Positions 1 to 12,087 are shown, counted from the first letter of the stretch. The stretch is 40,689 bases of DNA from Candidatus Kurthia intestinigallinarum (GCF_003991225.1 NZ_JTFC01000022.1:1-40689); one strand, 5' to 3'. Notes: generated by a model from the letters alone, not told the origin. Made by a program: numbers and translations.

Positions 1-472
1 TACCTAACGCACTTGTTCTTCCCTTACAACAGAGTTTTACGATCCGAAAACCTTCATCACTCACGCGGCGTTGCTCCATCAGACTTTCGTCCATTGTGGA
101 AGATTCCCTACTGCTGCCTCCCGTAGGAGTTTGGGCCGTGTCTCAGTCCCAATGTGGCCGATCACCCTCTCAGGTCGGCTATGCATCGTTGCCTTGGTAG
201 GCCGTTACCCCACCAACTAGCTAATGCACCGCGGGCCCATCCTGTAGTGACGCCGAAGCGCCTTTTAGCTTAAAGCCATGAGGCTAAAAGAATTATCCGG
301 TATTAGCTCCGGTTTCCCGAAGTTATCCCAGTCTACAGGGCAGGTTGCCCACGTGTTACTCACCCGTCCGCCGCTAAATCAGAGAAGCAAGCTTCTCATC
401 ATTCGCTCGACTTGCATGTATTAGGCACGCCGCCAGCGTTCGTCCTGAGCCAGGATCAAACTCTCCATAAAA
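1..472 (-). rRNA. rrs: 16S ribosomal RNA, 5' part (cut by window edge)
   Basis: Read on the minus strand, the sequence starts near 472 with GGAGAGTTTGATCCTGGCTC (the universal 27F site) and continues through the GACGAACGCTGGCGGCGTGC block. It also holds the conserved ACTCCTACGGGAGGCAGCAG region near 107-126. Only about the first 470 bases of the gene are inside the window; the rest, and presumably 23S and 5S, lie to the left. The exact mature 5' end is estimated. The gene points away from oriC, so it is transcribed with the replication fork. Confidence 0.98.
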
Positions 473-570
473 AGTGTTTGAAAGCTCATTTGCTTTGCTA
501 GCGTTATCTTGCTTGATAACATTTTTTTCGATTCAATTGAACCGAATTTATTGTGATTACATCTTGCTTG

Positions 571-587
571 TTCAGTTTTCAAGGTTC
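571..587 (-). promoter_or_regulatory. rRNA leader boxA-like element
   Basis: On the minus strand the leader between promoter P2 and the 16S gene contains AACCTTGAAAACTGAAC. This resembles the boxA antitermination element (core CTTTGAAAACT) found in Bacillales rrn leaders. The assignment rests on sequence likeness and position only. Confidence 0.5.
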
Positions 588-619
588 ATTTTGTTTGCCG
601 TTATCTTAACGACTTATAT

Positions 620-648
620 ATAATAACACATCTTTTTAAAGTTGTCAA
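620..648 (-). promoter_or_regulatory. rrn promoter P2
   Basis: On the minus strand a perfect -35 TTGACA (643-648) is followed after exactly 17 bases by TATTAT (620-625). It lies about 150 bases upstream of the 16S gene. It shares the 13-base string AAAAGTTGTTGAC with promoter P1, so the two look like duplicated promoters, as is usual for Bacillales rrn operons. Confidence 0.85.
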
Positions 649-714
649 CAACTTTTTCAAAAGAAATTTTATTATGTTTTTGTCGGTCACGCTCTTGGCG
701 ACTCAACATAATTT

Positions 715-743
715 ATTATATAGAGATTCCCCATTGAAGTCAA
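715..743 (-). promoter_or_regulatory. rrn promoter P1
   Basis: On the minus strand TTGACT (738-743) is followed after 17 bases by a perfect TATAAT (715-720). It stands 95 bases upstream of P2 and drives the same 16S gene. No gene lies between 473 and 857; apart from the two promoters and the leader I see nothing else there. Confidence 0.85.
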
Positions 744-857
744 CAACTTTTGTGAAATAATTTTAAAGAAAACTATTTGAATGAAAATAACGTATGAAAG
801 CGTATTACGTACGCATTATATACAATACAAAGCCCCTATAAGTTCATTCTTCTATTA

Positions 858-1949
858 TTAATCTTTCACTAAAACTTTCTCTATATATAAATCTTTGCTT
901 TTTGAAAGATCAATCGTTTCATCAAAACCTACAATCTTTACAACTGGACGTGTTGGATTATTCTTATTCGTAAAAACAATTTGTCCTATTGAATGATTGG
1001 ATAACATAACACTCGTTCCTAAGCCAACATCTGTCACACAATCTAATAACGCTTGCACAGGTTCAATATGGAATTTACCGAACTCTTCTTTTTGAATCAT
1101 TTCAATTACATTAAAGGAAGACGTTGCTTTCTTATATATACGCTCACAAGTCATGGCATGAAATACATCTGCAACAGCTAAAATATGTGCGCACACAGTA
1201 ATCGTATTACCAACAGAGTTACATGGATAGCCACTACCATCTAAACGTTCATGATGCTGAAAAATCGCAATCTTCATTTCTGTTTTAACTAATGGAAGTT
1301 CTTTTACCATAAGAAGACTGTCGCGAGGATGCTCTTTAATCATCTGAAATTCATACTGTGAAAGAGGACCAGCCTTTTCACGAATTTTTTTCGGTATTTT
1401 AGCCATTCCACTGTCTGCAATCATAGAAGCAAGTGCCAACTGAATCACCTCACCTTTCGTGTAATTCATTTTTTGCGCGATTACCGCTGTAATAAGTGCT
1501 GTTGAAATGGCATGATTGTAAATATAGTCACGTGGATTTGAATATTCGTTCAGTGTAAAAATCCGTAGACGGTAGCGCAGCGTATCATTAATAAGAGGTA
1601 GAATGATTTCTCGTACATTTGGAATTGAAATCTTCGCACCTGACTCCCAGCTTAAAAATTCATTTTTAAATTTTTCAACGGCATTACGATAGCGCTTCTT
1701 AAATGGTGTTAATGGTTCATCAAAATTGAGCGGTGTTGTAATCATGGTCTGCTGCTCAATAACATCCGTAGACATAACAGGTCCCGTAACATATGCCGTC
1801 TTCACCTGAAAGGCATTAAATACTTGAATCACTTCACGCGTTACCTTTGTCCCTTTTTTAATAATTGGTGACTGAGTACTTCCCATAATATCTTCACACA
1901 CAATACTTCCTAAGCGAACTTCTGGTATTTTCGTTAATACACCTTCCAT
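858..1949 (-). CDS. HD-GYP domain protein, one signature His missing
   Basis: This is a 363-residue protein. The HD-GYP domain spans about residues 140-330: H146, D179, H207, the HHERLDGSGYP stretch (H232, H233, G240-Y241-P242) and D261. HD-GYP proteins are usually cyclic-di-GMP phosphodiesterases. Here the signature HD of the HD-IGK motif reads A178-D179-S-G-M, so one of the metal-binding His residues is replaced by Ala (codon GCA at 1416-1418) and the motif Lys by Met. Enzymatic activity is therefore uncertain. The first 130 residues show no domain I recognise. I chose the start at 1949 because AAGAGGTG lies 5 bases before this ATG; an in-frame ATG 39 bases upstream has no such site. The gene sits between gyrA and an rRNA operon and is separated from gyrA by a terminator. 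A TTGACC at 2038-2043 could be part of its promoter, but I see no good -10. Confidence 0.85.
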   Translation of the reverse strand: MEGVLTKIPEVRLGSIVCEDIMGSTQSPIIKKGTKVTREVIQVFNAFQVKTAYVTGPVMSTDVIEQQTMITTPLNFDEPLTPFKKRYRNAVEKFKNEFLSWESGAKISIPNVREIILPLINDTLRYRLRIFTLNEYSNPRDYIYNHAISTALITAVIAQKMNYTKGEVIQLALASMIADSGMAKIPKKIREKAGPLSQYEFQMIKEHPRDSLLMVKELPLVKTEMKIAIFQHHERLDGSGYPCNSVGNTITVCAHILAVADVFHAMTCERIYKKATSSFNVIEMIQKEEFGKFHIEPVQALLDCVTDVGLGTSVMLSNHSIGQIVFTNKNNPTRPVVKIVGFDETIDLSKSKDLYIEKVLVKD

Positions 1950-2091
1950 ATGAACACCTCTTCTTTTAATTTGATTCAAATGCTTCATTAAATTTACTTT
2001 TATATAGCATTAGTATTATTTTTTTACTCCAATAATAGGTCAATAGTATCTTATCATATTTTAAATATGATTAACATTATTTAATTTACAT

Positions 2092-2124
2092 AAAAAAGAG
2101 ACCAGGAATAAATCCTAGTCTCTT
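2092..2124 (-). terminator. Terminator after gyrA
   Basis: Reading the minus strand, an imperfect stem (AGAGACTAGGA with TCCTGGTCTCT, loop of about 5) is followed by TTTTTT. It starts 12 bases after the gyrA stop codon and isolates the gyrA transcript from the HD-GYP gene. Confidence 0.85.
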
Positions 2125-2135
2125 ATAGTTATAAA

Positions 2136-4613
2136 TTATTCTTCTGATTCAGACGCTTCATCGCCATCGATATCATCTTCAGGTACTTCTTTTTCTACTT
2201 TTGCAACAGTCGCAACATGTTCGCCATCTGATAAACGGATTAAACGAACACCTTGTGTACTACGTCCAATTACAGAAATATCTTCAACGTCCATACGGAT
2301 CAACATACCATTATCCGTAATCAGCATAATATCTTCTTCACCAGTTACTGTTTTCACAGCAGCCATTGGACCATTTTTATCTGTTACTTGGATGGTTTTA
2401 ATACCGACACCACCACGAGTTTGTAGACGATACTCATCTTCTGACGTACGTTTACCGTAACCATTCGCTGTAACAACTAATACTTCTTGACCCGGCTCTA
2501 GAATTTCCATGCCGACTACGAAGTCATCATTTTTCAAACGAACACCACGGACACCGCCGGCAGTACGTCCCATTGGGCGAATGTCTTCTTCTTTGAAGCG
2601 GACAAGCATCCCGTTATGTGTACCGATAACGATTTCTTTCGTGCCATCTGTTAGACGTACTGAAATTAACTCATCGTCCTCACGTAATGAAATAGCGATT
2701 AAGCCGTTCGTACGAATGTTGGCGAATTGCGATAATGAAGTACGTTTTGTTACACCTGTACGTGTTGTAAAGATAAAGTACGCATCTTCTTCGTATGAAG
2801 GAACACGAATCATCGCAGTGACATGCTCACCCTTATCAACGTTTAATAAGTTGACGATTGGCAAGCCTTTCGCAGTACGACCGTATTCAGGGATTTCATA
2901 GCCTTTTGCTTTGAATACTTTACCTTTTGATGTGAAGAATAAAATCGTATCATGCGTTGATGTATACAATAGATGTTCTACAAAGTCATCTTCATGCGTA
3001 TTCATACCTTGTACACCACGACCACCACGTCGCTGACTACGGTAAGTGTTAGCAGGTAGACGTTTGATATAACCATTATGCGTTAATGTAAGTACTGAGT
3101 TTTCACGAGGGATTAAATCTTCATCCTCGATCATACCAGCGCCACCTGCGATAATTTCTGTACGACGAGCATCATTGAATTTTTCACGAATTTCGTTTAA
3201 TTCGGTATGAATGATTTCAATAATTTTTTCCTCATTCGCTAAGATATCACGTAATCGGTGGATTAACGCTTGAAGCTCATTGTATTCTGCTTCAATTTTA
3301 TCGCGCTCTAAACCTGTTAAACGTTGTAGACGCATATCTAAAATTGCTTGTGCTTGGCGTTCAGATAATTTGAATTCCTCAATTAAACCACGTTTCGCAA
3401 CATCTGATGTTTGTGAACCACGAATTAGCGCGATGATTGCATCGATATGATCAAGTGCAATACGTAAACCTTCCAAGATATGTGCGCGGTCTTCTGCTTT
3501 TTTAAGTTCAAACTCTGTACGACGACGAATGACTTCTTTTTGGTGCTCTAAGTAATGGTATAAACATTCTTTTAGGCTTAATGTTTTTGGTTGGCCATTG
3601 ACTAAAGCTAATGTATTAATACCGAAACTTGATTGCATCGCTGTTTGTTTGTAAAGGTTGTTTAATACGACATTCGCATTCGAATCTTTACGCACATCGA
3701 TTGTGACACGCATACCAGTACGGTCAGATTCATCACGTAAACTTGTGATACCATCGATTTTTTTATCACGTACAAGCTCTGCAATTTTTTCGATTAATTT
3801 TGCTTTATTGACTTGGTAAGGAAGTTCATGAATGACGATTACTTCTTTGCCACTCGCTTTTTCTTCGATTTCAACTTTTGCACGAATCATAATTGAGCCT
3901 CGACCTGTTTCGTACGCTTGACGAATACCGCTGCGGCCTAAAATAATACCGCCAGTTGGGAAATCGGGTCCTGGAATAATTTCCATTAGTTCTTCGGTTG
4001 TAATCGCTGGATTTTCAGAAAGCGCTAATACACCGTTGATGATTTCACCTAATTGGTGAGGTGGAATATTTGTTGCCATACCTACTGCGATACCAGAAGC
4101 ACCATTTACTAAAAGGTTCGGGTAACGCGCTGGTAATACAGCTGGCTCTTTTTCATTGCCATCGTAGTTGTCTTTATAATCGATTGTGTTTTTGTTAATA
4201 TCACGTAGCATTTCCATTGCGATTTTTGACATACGAGATTCCGTATAACGCATCGCAGCGGCGCCGTCACCATCAACAGAACCGAAGTTACCATGACCAT
4301 CAACGAGCATATAGCGGTAGCTGAAATCTTGAGCCATGCGGACCATCGCTTCGTAAATAGAAGAGTCACCATGAGGGTGATACTTACCCATTACATCCCC
4401 GACGATACGTGCTGACTTTTTGTATGGTTTATCAGATGTACTACCTAGTTCTTGCATTCCGTATAAAATACGACGTTGTACTGGCTTTAAGCCGTCACGT
4501 ACGTCTGGTAGAGCACGTGATACGATAACACTCATCGCATAATCTAAGAATGCCGTTTTAATTGTCTTTGTAATATTTACTCCCTTTACACCGGAGTTAT
4601 TTGCTTCAGTCAA
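2136..4613 (-). CDS. gyrA: DNA gyrase subunit A
   Basis: GyrA carries the DNA breakage-reunion activity of the A2B2 gyrase that puts negative supercoils into DNA. The protein is 825 residues. Visible are the catalytic Tyr (Y123 in AAMRYTE), the quinolone-determining region [12 protein letters not shown] with S84 and E88 unmutated, and the GyrA box QRRGGRG that begins the C-terminal DNA-wrapping domain. The tail is acidic. The start is taken as TTG at 4611-4613, which lies 9 bases after GGGAGG; the GTG at 4635-4637 touches the gyrB stop but has no ribosome site of its own. It follows gyrB closely in the order recF-gyrB-gyrA, as in Bacillus, and almost certainly shares its transcript. Confidence 0.98.
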   Translation of the reverse strand: MTEANNSGVKGVNITKTIKTAFLDYAMSVIVSRALPDVRDGLKPVQRRILYGMQELGSTSDKPYKKSARIVGDVMGKYHPHGDSSIYEAMVRMAQDFSYRYMLVDGHGNFGSVDGDGAAAMRYTESRMSKIAMEMLRDINKNTIDYKDNYDGNEKEPAVLPARYPNLLVNGASGIAVGMATNIPPHQLGEIINGVLALSENPAITTEELMEIIPGPDFPTGGIILGRSGIRQAYETGRGSIMIRAKVEIEEKASGKEVIVIHELPYQVNKAKLIEKIAELVRDKKIDGITSLRDESDRTGMRVTIDVRKDSNANVVLNNLYKQTAMQSSFGINTLALVNGQPKTLSLKECLYHYLEHQKEVIRRRTEFELKKAEDRAHILEGLRIALDHIDAIIALIRGSQTSDVAKRGLIEEFKLSERQAQAILDMRLQRLTGLERDKIEAEYNELQALIHRLRDILANEEKIIEIIHTELNEIREKFNDARRTEIIAGGAGMIEDEDLIPRENSVLTLTHNGYIKRLPANTYRSQRRGGRGVQGMNTHEDDFVEHLLYTSTHDTILFFTSKGKVFKAKGYEIPEYGRTAKGLPIVNLLNVDKGEHVTAMIRVPSYEEDAYFIFTTRTGVTKRTSLSQFANIRTNGLIAISLREDDELISVRLTDGTKEIVIGTHNGMLVRFKEEDIRPMGRTAGGVRGVRLKNDDFVVGMEILEPGQEVLVVTANGYGKRTSEDEYRLQTRGGVGIKTIQVTDKNGPMAAVKTVTGEEDIMLITDNGMLIRMDVEDISVIGRSTQGVRLIRLSDGEHVATVAKVEKEVPEDDIDGDEASESEE

Positions 4614-4637
4614 CGTATGTGACCTCCCTTCGCTCAC

Positions 4638-7741
<3,104 letters not shown>

Positions 7742-7744
7742 TGG

Positions 7745-7963
7745 CTACTCTCCAGTAACAATTTCGAAGCGGCCTTCTCCAGGAATATCAACTTCATCGC
7801 CAATATACAATTTACGTCCTCGACGGTCTTCTAATTCCTCGTTGACATACACTTCATATTCTTGTAAAAACCATTTTGCTTGACCGCCTGAACTAATAAT
7901 ATCTGCTAATTTTAAAAATTGTCCTAGCGTAATAAACTCATCTTTGATTTTAATTTGATTCAA
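7745..7963 (-). CDS. yaaA: S4-domain RNA-binding protein YaaA
   Basis: This small S4-like RNA-binding protein is known in Bacillus between dnaN and recF, and has been connected to ribosome assembly. The core reads ITLGQFLKLADIISSGGQAKWFL, followed by VNEELEDRRGRKLYIGDEV, which are the typical S4 and RGRKL blocks. I place the start at TTG 7961-7963: GAAGAGG stands 9 bases upstream, and the resulting 72 residues match the usual length of about 71. The ATG at 7970-7972 touches the Shine-Dalgarno sequence and is less likely. The gene heads the yaaA-recF-gyrB-gyrA run. Confidence 0.9.
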   Translation of the reverse strand: MNQIKIKDEFITLGQFLKLADIISSGGQAKWFLQEYEVYVNEELEDRRGRKLYIGDEVDIPGEGRFEIVTGE

Positions 7964-8000
7964 ATTTTTCATCCTCTTCAATTTTGCTCATTATTACTAT

Positions 8001-8029
8001 ATTGTACCGAAATTTTGGCTAGAAGTAAA
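8001..8029 (-). promoter_or_regulatory. Candidate promoter for yaaA-recF-gyrBA
   Basis: On the minus strand TTTACT (8024-8029), 17 bases and TACAAT (8001-8006) precede yaaA. It is the first promoter-like sequence after the dnaN terminator. The -35 is weak. Confidence 0.5.
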
Positions 8030-8070
8030 AGAAGCTGAAGTTATTCACAGCGTGCCTTTTTCTCTATTGA

Positions 8071-8131
8071 AAAAACGAGGACTCAGACTCCCATCCATTC
8101 TTGTCGGAGGGGGAGTAGAGTCCTCGTTTTT
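8071..8131 (-). terminator. Terminator after dnaN
   Basis: A long hairpin begins with AAAAACGAGGACTC and GACTCCC and closes with GGGAG and GAGTCCTCGTTTTT. It has U-runs on both strands and could act in both directions. It separates dnaA-dnaN from yaaA-recF-gyrBA. Confidence 0.85.
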
Positions 8132-8138
8132 GTTAAAG

Positions 8139-8159
8139 TTATCCACATATTGTGGATAA
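8139..8159. promoter_or_regulatory. Inverted pair of perfect DnaA boxes after dnaN
   Basis: TTATCCACA (8139-8147), a 3-base spacer and TGTGGATAA (8151-8159) form a 21-base palindrome. It lies 5 bases beyond the dnaN stop codon, between it and the terminator. Another exact box lies inside dnaN at 8412-8420. Confidence 0.75.
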
Positions 8160-8164
8160 GGCTG

Positions 8165-9301
8165 TTAATAAGTTCGAACTGGTAAGATTAATTGTAAAAT
8201 AGCATCGTCATGGACAGAACGTAAAATGAACGGACGCATTGCACCTGTGAATTGAATCACTACTTCTTGGCCATCAATGGCTTTTAGCGCGTCCATCATA
8301 AATTTCGCACTAAATGAAATGCGTAAATCATCGCCTTCAAATACTTCAACTGGAATTTGTTCTTCTACTTTACCCACTTCAGGTGAGTTAGAAGAAATTT
8401 CGATTGTTTGGTTATCCACAATTGATAAACGGACCACATTGTTACGGTCGCCACGTGCAAGTAATGACGCACGGTCGATTGCTTGTAATAATTCTTTACC
8501 GTTTAGTTTAATTGTTGTTTGGTATTCTTCTGGAATTAAACGAGATGTGTCAGGGTAGTTGCCTTCTAATAAACGAGAATAGAACACAACATCATTTGTT
8601 TTAAAGACAACTTGCTGTGCATTTAAATAAATATCCACAGATGTTTGATCATCTGGTAGGACTTTACTTAGTTCATTTAAGCTTTTCCCTGGAATTGCAA
8701 CACCTGTCATATTCGTTGGTAAATTATCTAAAGCTACTTTACGACGAGCAAGACGGTGACTATCTGTTGCAACGCAAACTAAGTCTTTGTCTTTTACTTG
8801 CCAGTTTACGCCTGTTAATACGGGACGAGATTCACTTGCTGATACCGCAAATACAGTTTCACGAATAATTTGTTTTAATAAATCCGCTGCTAAAGTGAAT
8901 TGGCTATCATTCGTTACATCTGGTGTCATTGGATATTCAGAAGCATCTAAGCCGATTAAATGGAAATCTGATTTTCCTGAACGAATACGTGTTTCATAGC
9001 TATCTGCTACTTCAATCTCAACATCGTTTGTAGGAAGCTTACGAACGATTTCATTAAACATGCGTGCCTGTAACACGATTGAACCTGGTTCTGTTACATG
9101 GATTAACTCTTCACCATCTTTTTCAGCTGGAATGAATGCTTGGATTGTAATATCTGCATCACTCCCTGTTAAAGCTAGTCCATCTTTAGTGGCATCTAAT
9201 TTAATCCCAGTCAAAATAGGAATCGTTGTTTTTGAACTTACAGCTTTTAAAACGTCATTTACACCATTTAATAAATGGTCACGTTGGATATCAAATTTCA
9301 T
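8165..9301 (-). CDS. dnaN: DNA polymerase III beta sliding clamp
   Basis: The beta clamp is a ring-shaped dimer that tethers DNA polymerase III to DNA and recruits repair and regulatory proteins. The 378 residues equal the Bacillus length. Typical blocks are TTIPILTGIKLDA, SGKSDFHLIGLDASEYP, FAVSASESRPVLTGVNWQ, ATDSHRLARRK and the C-terminal LILPVRTY, part of the partner-binding pocket. It lies downstream of dnaA with the unwinding region between them and is probably cotranscribed with it. Confidence 0.98.
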   Translation of the reverse strand: MKFDIQRDHLLNGVNDVLKAVSSKTTIPILTGIKLDATKDGLALTGSDADITIQAFIPAEKDGEELIHVTEPGSIVLQARMFNEIVRKLPTNDVEIEVADSYETRIRSGKSDFHLIGLDASEYPMTPDVTNDSQFTLAADLLKQIIRETVFAVSASESRPVLTGVNWQVKDKDLVCVATDSHRLARRKVALDNLPTNMTGVAIPGKSLNELSKVLPDDQTSVDIYLNAQQVVFKTNDVVFYSRLLEGNYPDTSRLIPEEYQTTIKLNGKELLQAIDRASLLARGDRNNVVRLSIVDNQTIEISSNSPEVGKVEEQIPVEVFEGDDLRISFSAKFMMDALKAIDGQEVVIQFTGAMRPFILRSVHDDAILQLILPVRTY

Positions 9302-9317
9302 GTAATAAGACCTCTCT

Positions 9318-9361
9318 TATATTATATATATATTTAGTATTTAAAAAAGAAATAATAGTAG
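9318..9361. other. oriC unwinding element with DnaA-trio repeat
   Basis: The segment 9318-9346 is almost pure A/T (TATA-type repeats). It is bordered by six 3-base steps at 9344-9361: AAA, AAG, AAA, TAA, TAG, TAG on the plus strand. Read 3' to 5' these are GAT, GAT, AAT, AAA, GAA, AAA, which fit the DnaA-trio motif known from Bacillus origins. A short G/C stretch and two DnaA boxes (9366-9383) follow directly. This is the order box, GC spacer, trio, AT-rich DNA seen in B. subtilis between dnaA and dnaN, so I take this as the site where DnaA opens the duplex. Confidence 0.85.
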
Positions 9362-9365
9362 GGCC

Positions 9366-9467
9366 TGTGGATACTGTGGATAAGTGCCTTCAAGCACTGG
9401 TATATCAACAATCCACCTGTGGATAAACTGTGGATAACTCTGTGGATAACTTAGTGACTTATCCACA
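9366..9467. promoter_or_regulatory. oriC: oriC DnaA-box cluster between dnaA and dnaN
   Basis: I find five exact boxes: TGTGGATAA at 9375-9383, 9418-9426, 9429-9437 and 9441-9449, and TTATCCACA at 9459-9467. A one-mismatch box lies at 9366-9374. Three boxes follow one another within 32 bases, with start-to-start distances of 11 and 12 bases. Together with the trio element on the left this forms the second half of a bipartite origin. Confidence 0.95.
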
Positions 9468-9480
9468 GGTTAAAAACAGC

Positions 9481-10839
9481 TTATGACTGGCCTAATGTAA
9501 TCTTAATCTGTTTCACATCTTCTTGTAAAAGAATATCTTCTTTTAAGAGTGAACTGATTTTTTCATGTGCGTGTAAAACTGTCGTGTGATCTCGACCACC
9601 AAATTCATCACCAATTTTCGGCAGTGAATTATCGGTCAATTCACGCGATAAATACATCGCAACTTGACGAGGAAATGCGATAGTTTTCGTACGTTTTTTA
9701 GACGCAAATTCATCGATTTCAATATGATAATGTTCGCCAACAGAGCGTTTAATATCGCCAATATTAAGTGAGCTTGGTGCCCCCTCCTGAATGATACTTT
9801 TCAGCGCACGTGCCGCCACATCGGGTGTGATGGTCTCCCCTACTAATGAAGAGTAGGCGACAACACGCGTTAAAGCACCTTCAAGTTCACGAATATTTGA
9901 ATCAATTTGATTCGCAATATATAGCATGACCTCATTTGGCACTGTTAGTTTATCTGCAATGGCTTTTTTGCGTAAAATCGCAATACGCGTCTCTAAATCA
10001 GGAGGCGCAATATCCGTAATCAAACCCCATTCAAAGCGTGAGCGTAAGCGGTCTTCTAATGTAGGAATTTCCTTTGGTTGTCGATCACTTGAAATAACGA
10101 TTTGTTTTGATTCTTCGTGAAGGGTATTAAAGGTGTGGAAAAACTCTTCCTGTGTAGATTCTTTCCCCGCTAGGAACTGAATATCATCAATTAATAGCAC
10201 ATCTACTTTGCGGTATTTGTTGCGGAATTCTTCGGTTTTATTGTCACGAATCGAGTTAATAAACTCGTTTGTGAATTTCTCAGAAGATAAGTAAACGACC
10301 TTTGCACTTGGGTTATGCTCTAATACGTAATGCCCGATAGCATGCATTAAATGCGTTTTCCCAAGTCCAACGCCGCCGTAAATAAATAGGGGGTTGTAGG
10401 CCTTTGCAGGTGCTTCAGCTACAGCAAGTGATGCTGCATGCGCAAAGCGATTACCCGAACCAATAACGAATGTATCGAATGTATTTTTCGTATTTAACAT
10501 CGTTGCCTGGTCAAATATCGGCTCTTCTTCCTCTTTTTTCTCTTTAGGTTTAGGTTTCATTGGTTTCGATTCAAAATCCTCTAGGTCGGCATCTTGCTGC
10601 ACGATAAAGCGAATTTGTAATGATTCGCCCGTTAATTCCTCTAATATAGATGAAATCAACGTTACATAGTGATTCTCTAACCATTCACGACCGAATGAGT
10701 TCGGTGCAACAACGGTTACAGCATCACCAGTATAAGCAAGAAGCTTTGTAGATTTAAGCCAAGTTTCAAAGCTTGGTTTAGAGATTTTTTCTTTCGCTTC
10801 AGATAAAACCTTTTCCCATAGTTCATCTAAGTGATCCAA
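9481..10839 (-). CDS. dnaA: Chromosomal replication initiator DnaA
   Basis: DnaA is the AAA+ protein that binds DnaA boxes, melts oriC and helps load the helicase; it also acts as a transcription regulator. The protein is 452 residues. Domain I covers about 1-80 ([13 protein letters not shown]), and a charged [13 protein letters not shown] linker forms domain II. Walker A is GGVGLGKT (155-162), Walker B is LLIDDIQF (215-222), and the domain IV signature GGRDHTTV lies at 414-421. The start is taken as TTG at 10837-10839, 8 bases after AAAGGGAG. This gives an N-terminus that aligns with Bacillus DnaA; an in-frame start 51 bases upstream adds an unrelated extension. DnaA boxes on both sides imply autoregulation. 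Confidence 0.98.
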   Translation of the reverse strand: MDHLDELWEKVLSEAKEKISKPSFETWLKSTKLLAYTGDAVTVVAPNSFGREWLENHYVTLISSILEELTGESLQIRFIVQQDADLEDFESKPMKPKPKEKKEEEEPIFDQATMLNTKNTFDTFVIGSGNRFAHAASLAVAEAPAKAYNPLFIYGGVGLGKTHLMHAIGHYVLEHNPSAKVVYLSSEKFTNEFINSIRDNKTEEFRNKYRKVDVLLIDDIQFLAGKESTQEEFFHTFNTLHEESKQIVISSDRQPKEIPTLEDRLRSRFEWGLITDIAPPDLETRIAILRKKAIADKLTVPNEVMLYIANQIDSNIRELEGALTRVVAYSSLVGETITPDVAARALKSIIQEGAPSSLNIGDIKRSVGEHYHIEIDEFASKKRTKTIAFPRQVAMYLSRELTDNSLPKIGDEFGGRDHTTVLHAHEKISSLLKEDILLQEDVKQIKITLGQS

Positions 10840-10910
10840 GCTGGCTTCTCCCTTTCTTAAAAAAATATTGTGTGAGAAAATACCACACAATATAGTTCAG
10901 TGCATGTATG

Positions 10911-11204
10911 TTATCCACACTATCCACAAGCAAAAAAAAAACTATCCACACCCTGTGGATGAAAGTTATCCACAGCCTGTGGATAGTGTGGATAAGTTTT
11001 GTATATAAAAAGTTATCCACAAGGTTATGCACAGATAGCATACCAATAAATCGTTATTAAATCAATAGTTTGAAGTACTTATCCACAGAATGTATATTTA
11101 TACACAGGCAAGTTATGCACACCCTGTGGATTTGTGGATAACCTGTGGATAAGTGCTGTGTATAACTTTTTTACTGAAAAATATTATCCACAGAGTTATC
11201 CACT
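10911..11204. promoter_or_regulatory. oriC: oriC DnaA-box cluster upstream of dnaA
   Basis: Eight exact boxes lie at 10911-10919, 10966-10974, 10987-10995, 11013-11021, 11079-11087, 11133-11141, 11144-11152 and 11184-11192. About ten near-matches are interspersed, for example 10920-10928, 10942-10950, 10978-10986, 11025-11033, 11098-11106, 11113-11121, 11157-11165 and 11196-11204. They occur in both orientations. The region fills the 553-base gap between dnaA and rpmH and corresponds to the upstream half of the B. subtilis origin, where it also controls dnaA transcription. I see no coding sequence in it. Confidence 0.95.
11037..11065 (-). promoter_or_regulatory. Candidate dnaA promoter
   Basis: On the minus strand TTGATT (11060-11065), 17 bases and TATGCT (11037-11042) stand about 200 bases upstream of the dnaA start. 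DnaA boxes lie on both sides of it, at 11025-11033 and 11079-11087. This is the best-spaced candidate I see, but the hexamers are imperfect. Confidence 0.4.
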
Positions 11205-11300
11205 GTTCTTGTGGAAAAGTGAGACGGAATGTGACTAACTTTACCACAGAAAATAATGCATTGCACTCCCCTATTTTCAGAAACATTTTAATAAACAAAC

Positions 11301-11330
11301 TTGACAATAGATAGGAGAAACCACTATAAT
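11301..11330 (+). promoter_or_regulatory. Promoter for rpmH
   Basis: A perfect TTGACA (11301-11306) and a perfect TATAAT (11325-11330) are separated by 18 bases. They lie about 60 bases before the rpmH start codon. Confidence 0.85.
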
Positions 11331-11392
11331 AGCAAGGACTGTCTGTAATGAATTTTTTTTAATAGACTTTCATGTAGTAGGAGGTGTATATA

Positions 11393-11527
11393 ATGAAACG
11401 CACATACCAACCAAAAAAACGTAAACACAGCAAAGTGCACGGATTCCGCGCACGTATGTCTACTAAAAACGGTCGCCGCGTATTAGCAGCTCGCCGTCGT
11501 AAAGGCCGTAAAGTTTTATCAGCATAA
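11393..11527 (+). CDS. rpmH: 50S ribosomal protein L34
   Basis: This 44-residue, very basic protein of the large ribosomal subunit begins [20 protein letters not shown] and ends with GRKVLSA, an essentially invariant bacterial L34. AGGAGGTG precedes the ATG at good spacing. The gene is the first on the rightward side of oriC, as in almost all bacteria, and has its own promoter and a terminator directly after it. Confidence 0.99.
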   Translation: MKRTYQPKKRKHSKVHGFRARMSTKNGRRVLAARRRKGRKVLSA

Positions 11528-11528
11528 G

Positions 11529-11556
11529 TCCACTGACCAATTCAGTGGTCTTTTTT
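11529..11556 (+). terminator. Terminator after rpmH
   Basis: The stem CCACTGA/TCAGTGG with loop CCAAT is followed by C and then TTTTTT. It starts right after the rpmH stop codon. Some read-through into rnpA is likely, since L34 is needed in larger amounts than RNase P protein. Confidence 0.8.
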
Positions 11557-11599
11557 CTTTAAAGAGCTTGATCGAACAAGTTAAAAAGAGGAAGAAGAT

Positions 11600-11637
11600 G
11601 AAAGGCGTTCCCAGTGGTCTGAATGGGAACGTCTTTC
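11600..11637 (+). other. Long hairpin upstream of rnpA
   Basis: GAAAGGCGTTCCCA (11600-11613) pairs with TGGGAACGTCTTTC (11624-11637) over 14 positions with one G-U pair and a 10-base loop. No T-run follows, so it does not look like a terminator. It lies 56 bases before the rnpA ATG, in a stretch of about 135 bases after the rpmH terminator. It could stabilise or process the rnpA mRNA; this is inference. Confidence 0.55.
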
Positions 11638-11693
11638 CGTACTATTACGACAAATTTCTTCTATATACAATAGAGGATAAAGCAGGTGCAAGA

Positions 11694-12074
11694 ATGAAAA
11701 AAGAACGCAGAGTGAAGAAAAACGGCGATTTCCAAAAGGTGTTTAAAAAAGGGAAATCATTCGCTAACCGTCAATTTGTTGTTTACTGTTTGGAAAAGCC
11801 ACAGCAAACAGAATTTCGCATCGGGCTGTCAGTGAATAAAAAGCTAGGCAATGCCGTAGTGCGTAACCAAATCAAACGCCATATCCGTCAAGCGTTCCAT
11901 GAACTGGATCAAGAATTGGCCCAGTCCATGGATTATGTCATTATCGCCAGAAAACCGGCGGCCACTATGGACTTTTTCGACACAAAGAAAAGTCTGGAAC
12001 ATGTATTAAAAGTTGCGAAAGTTTTAAAAAGAACGGGTAGAGCAAAACACGTAAACCATGCTAAAATAAATTAA
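11694..12074 (+). CDS. rnpA: Ribonuclease P protein component
   Basis: RnpA is the protein subunit of RNase P, which with the catalytic RNA removes 5' leaders from tRNA precursors. It has 126 residues. The blocks [45 protein letters not shown] (the RNR motif region) and [10 protein letters not shown] are diagnostic. I chose the ATG at 11694, six bases after AGGTG, because it gives the usual N-terminus and length; the reading frame stays open for another 42 codons upstream. In Bacillus the next gene would be the YidC-type insertase spoIIIJ, which is absent here. Confidence 0.97.
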   Translation: MKKERRVKKNGDFQKVFKKGKSFANRQFVVYCLEKPQQTEFRIGLSVNKKLGNAVVRNQIKRHIRQAFHELDQELAQSMDYVIIARKPAATMDFFDTKKSLEHVLKVAKVLKRTGRAKHVNHAKIN

Positions 12075-12087
12075 GATTTTCCCACAA

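Noticed and set aside
4360-4400. Fluoroquinolone-resistance mutation in gyrA
   Set aside because: Residues S84 and E88 are the susceptible type.
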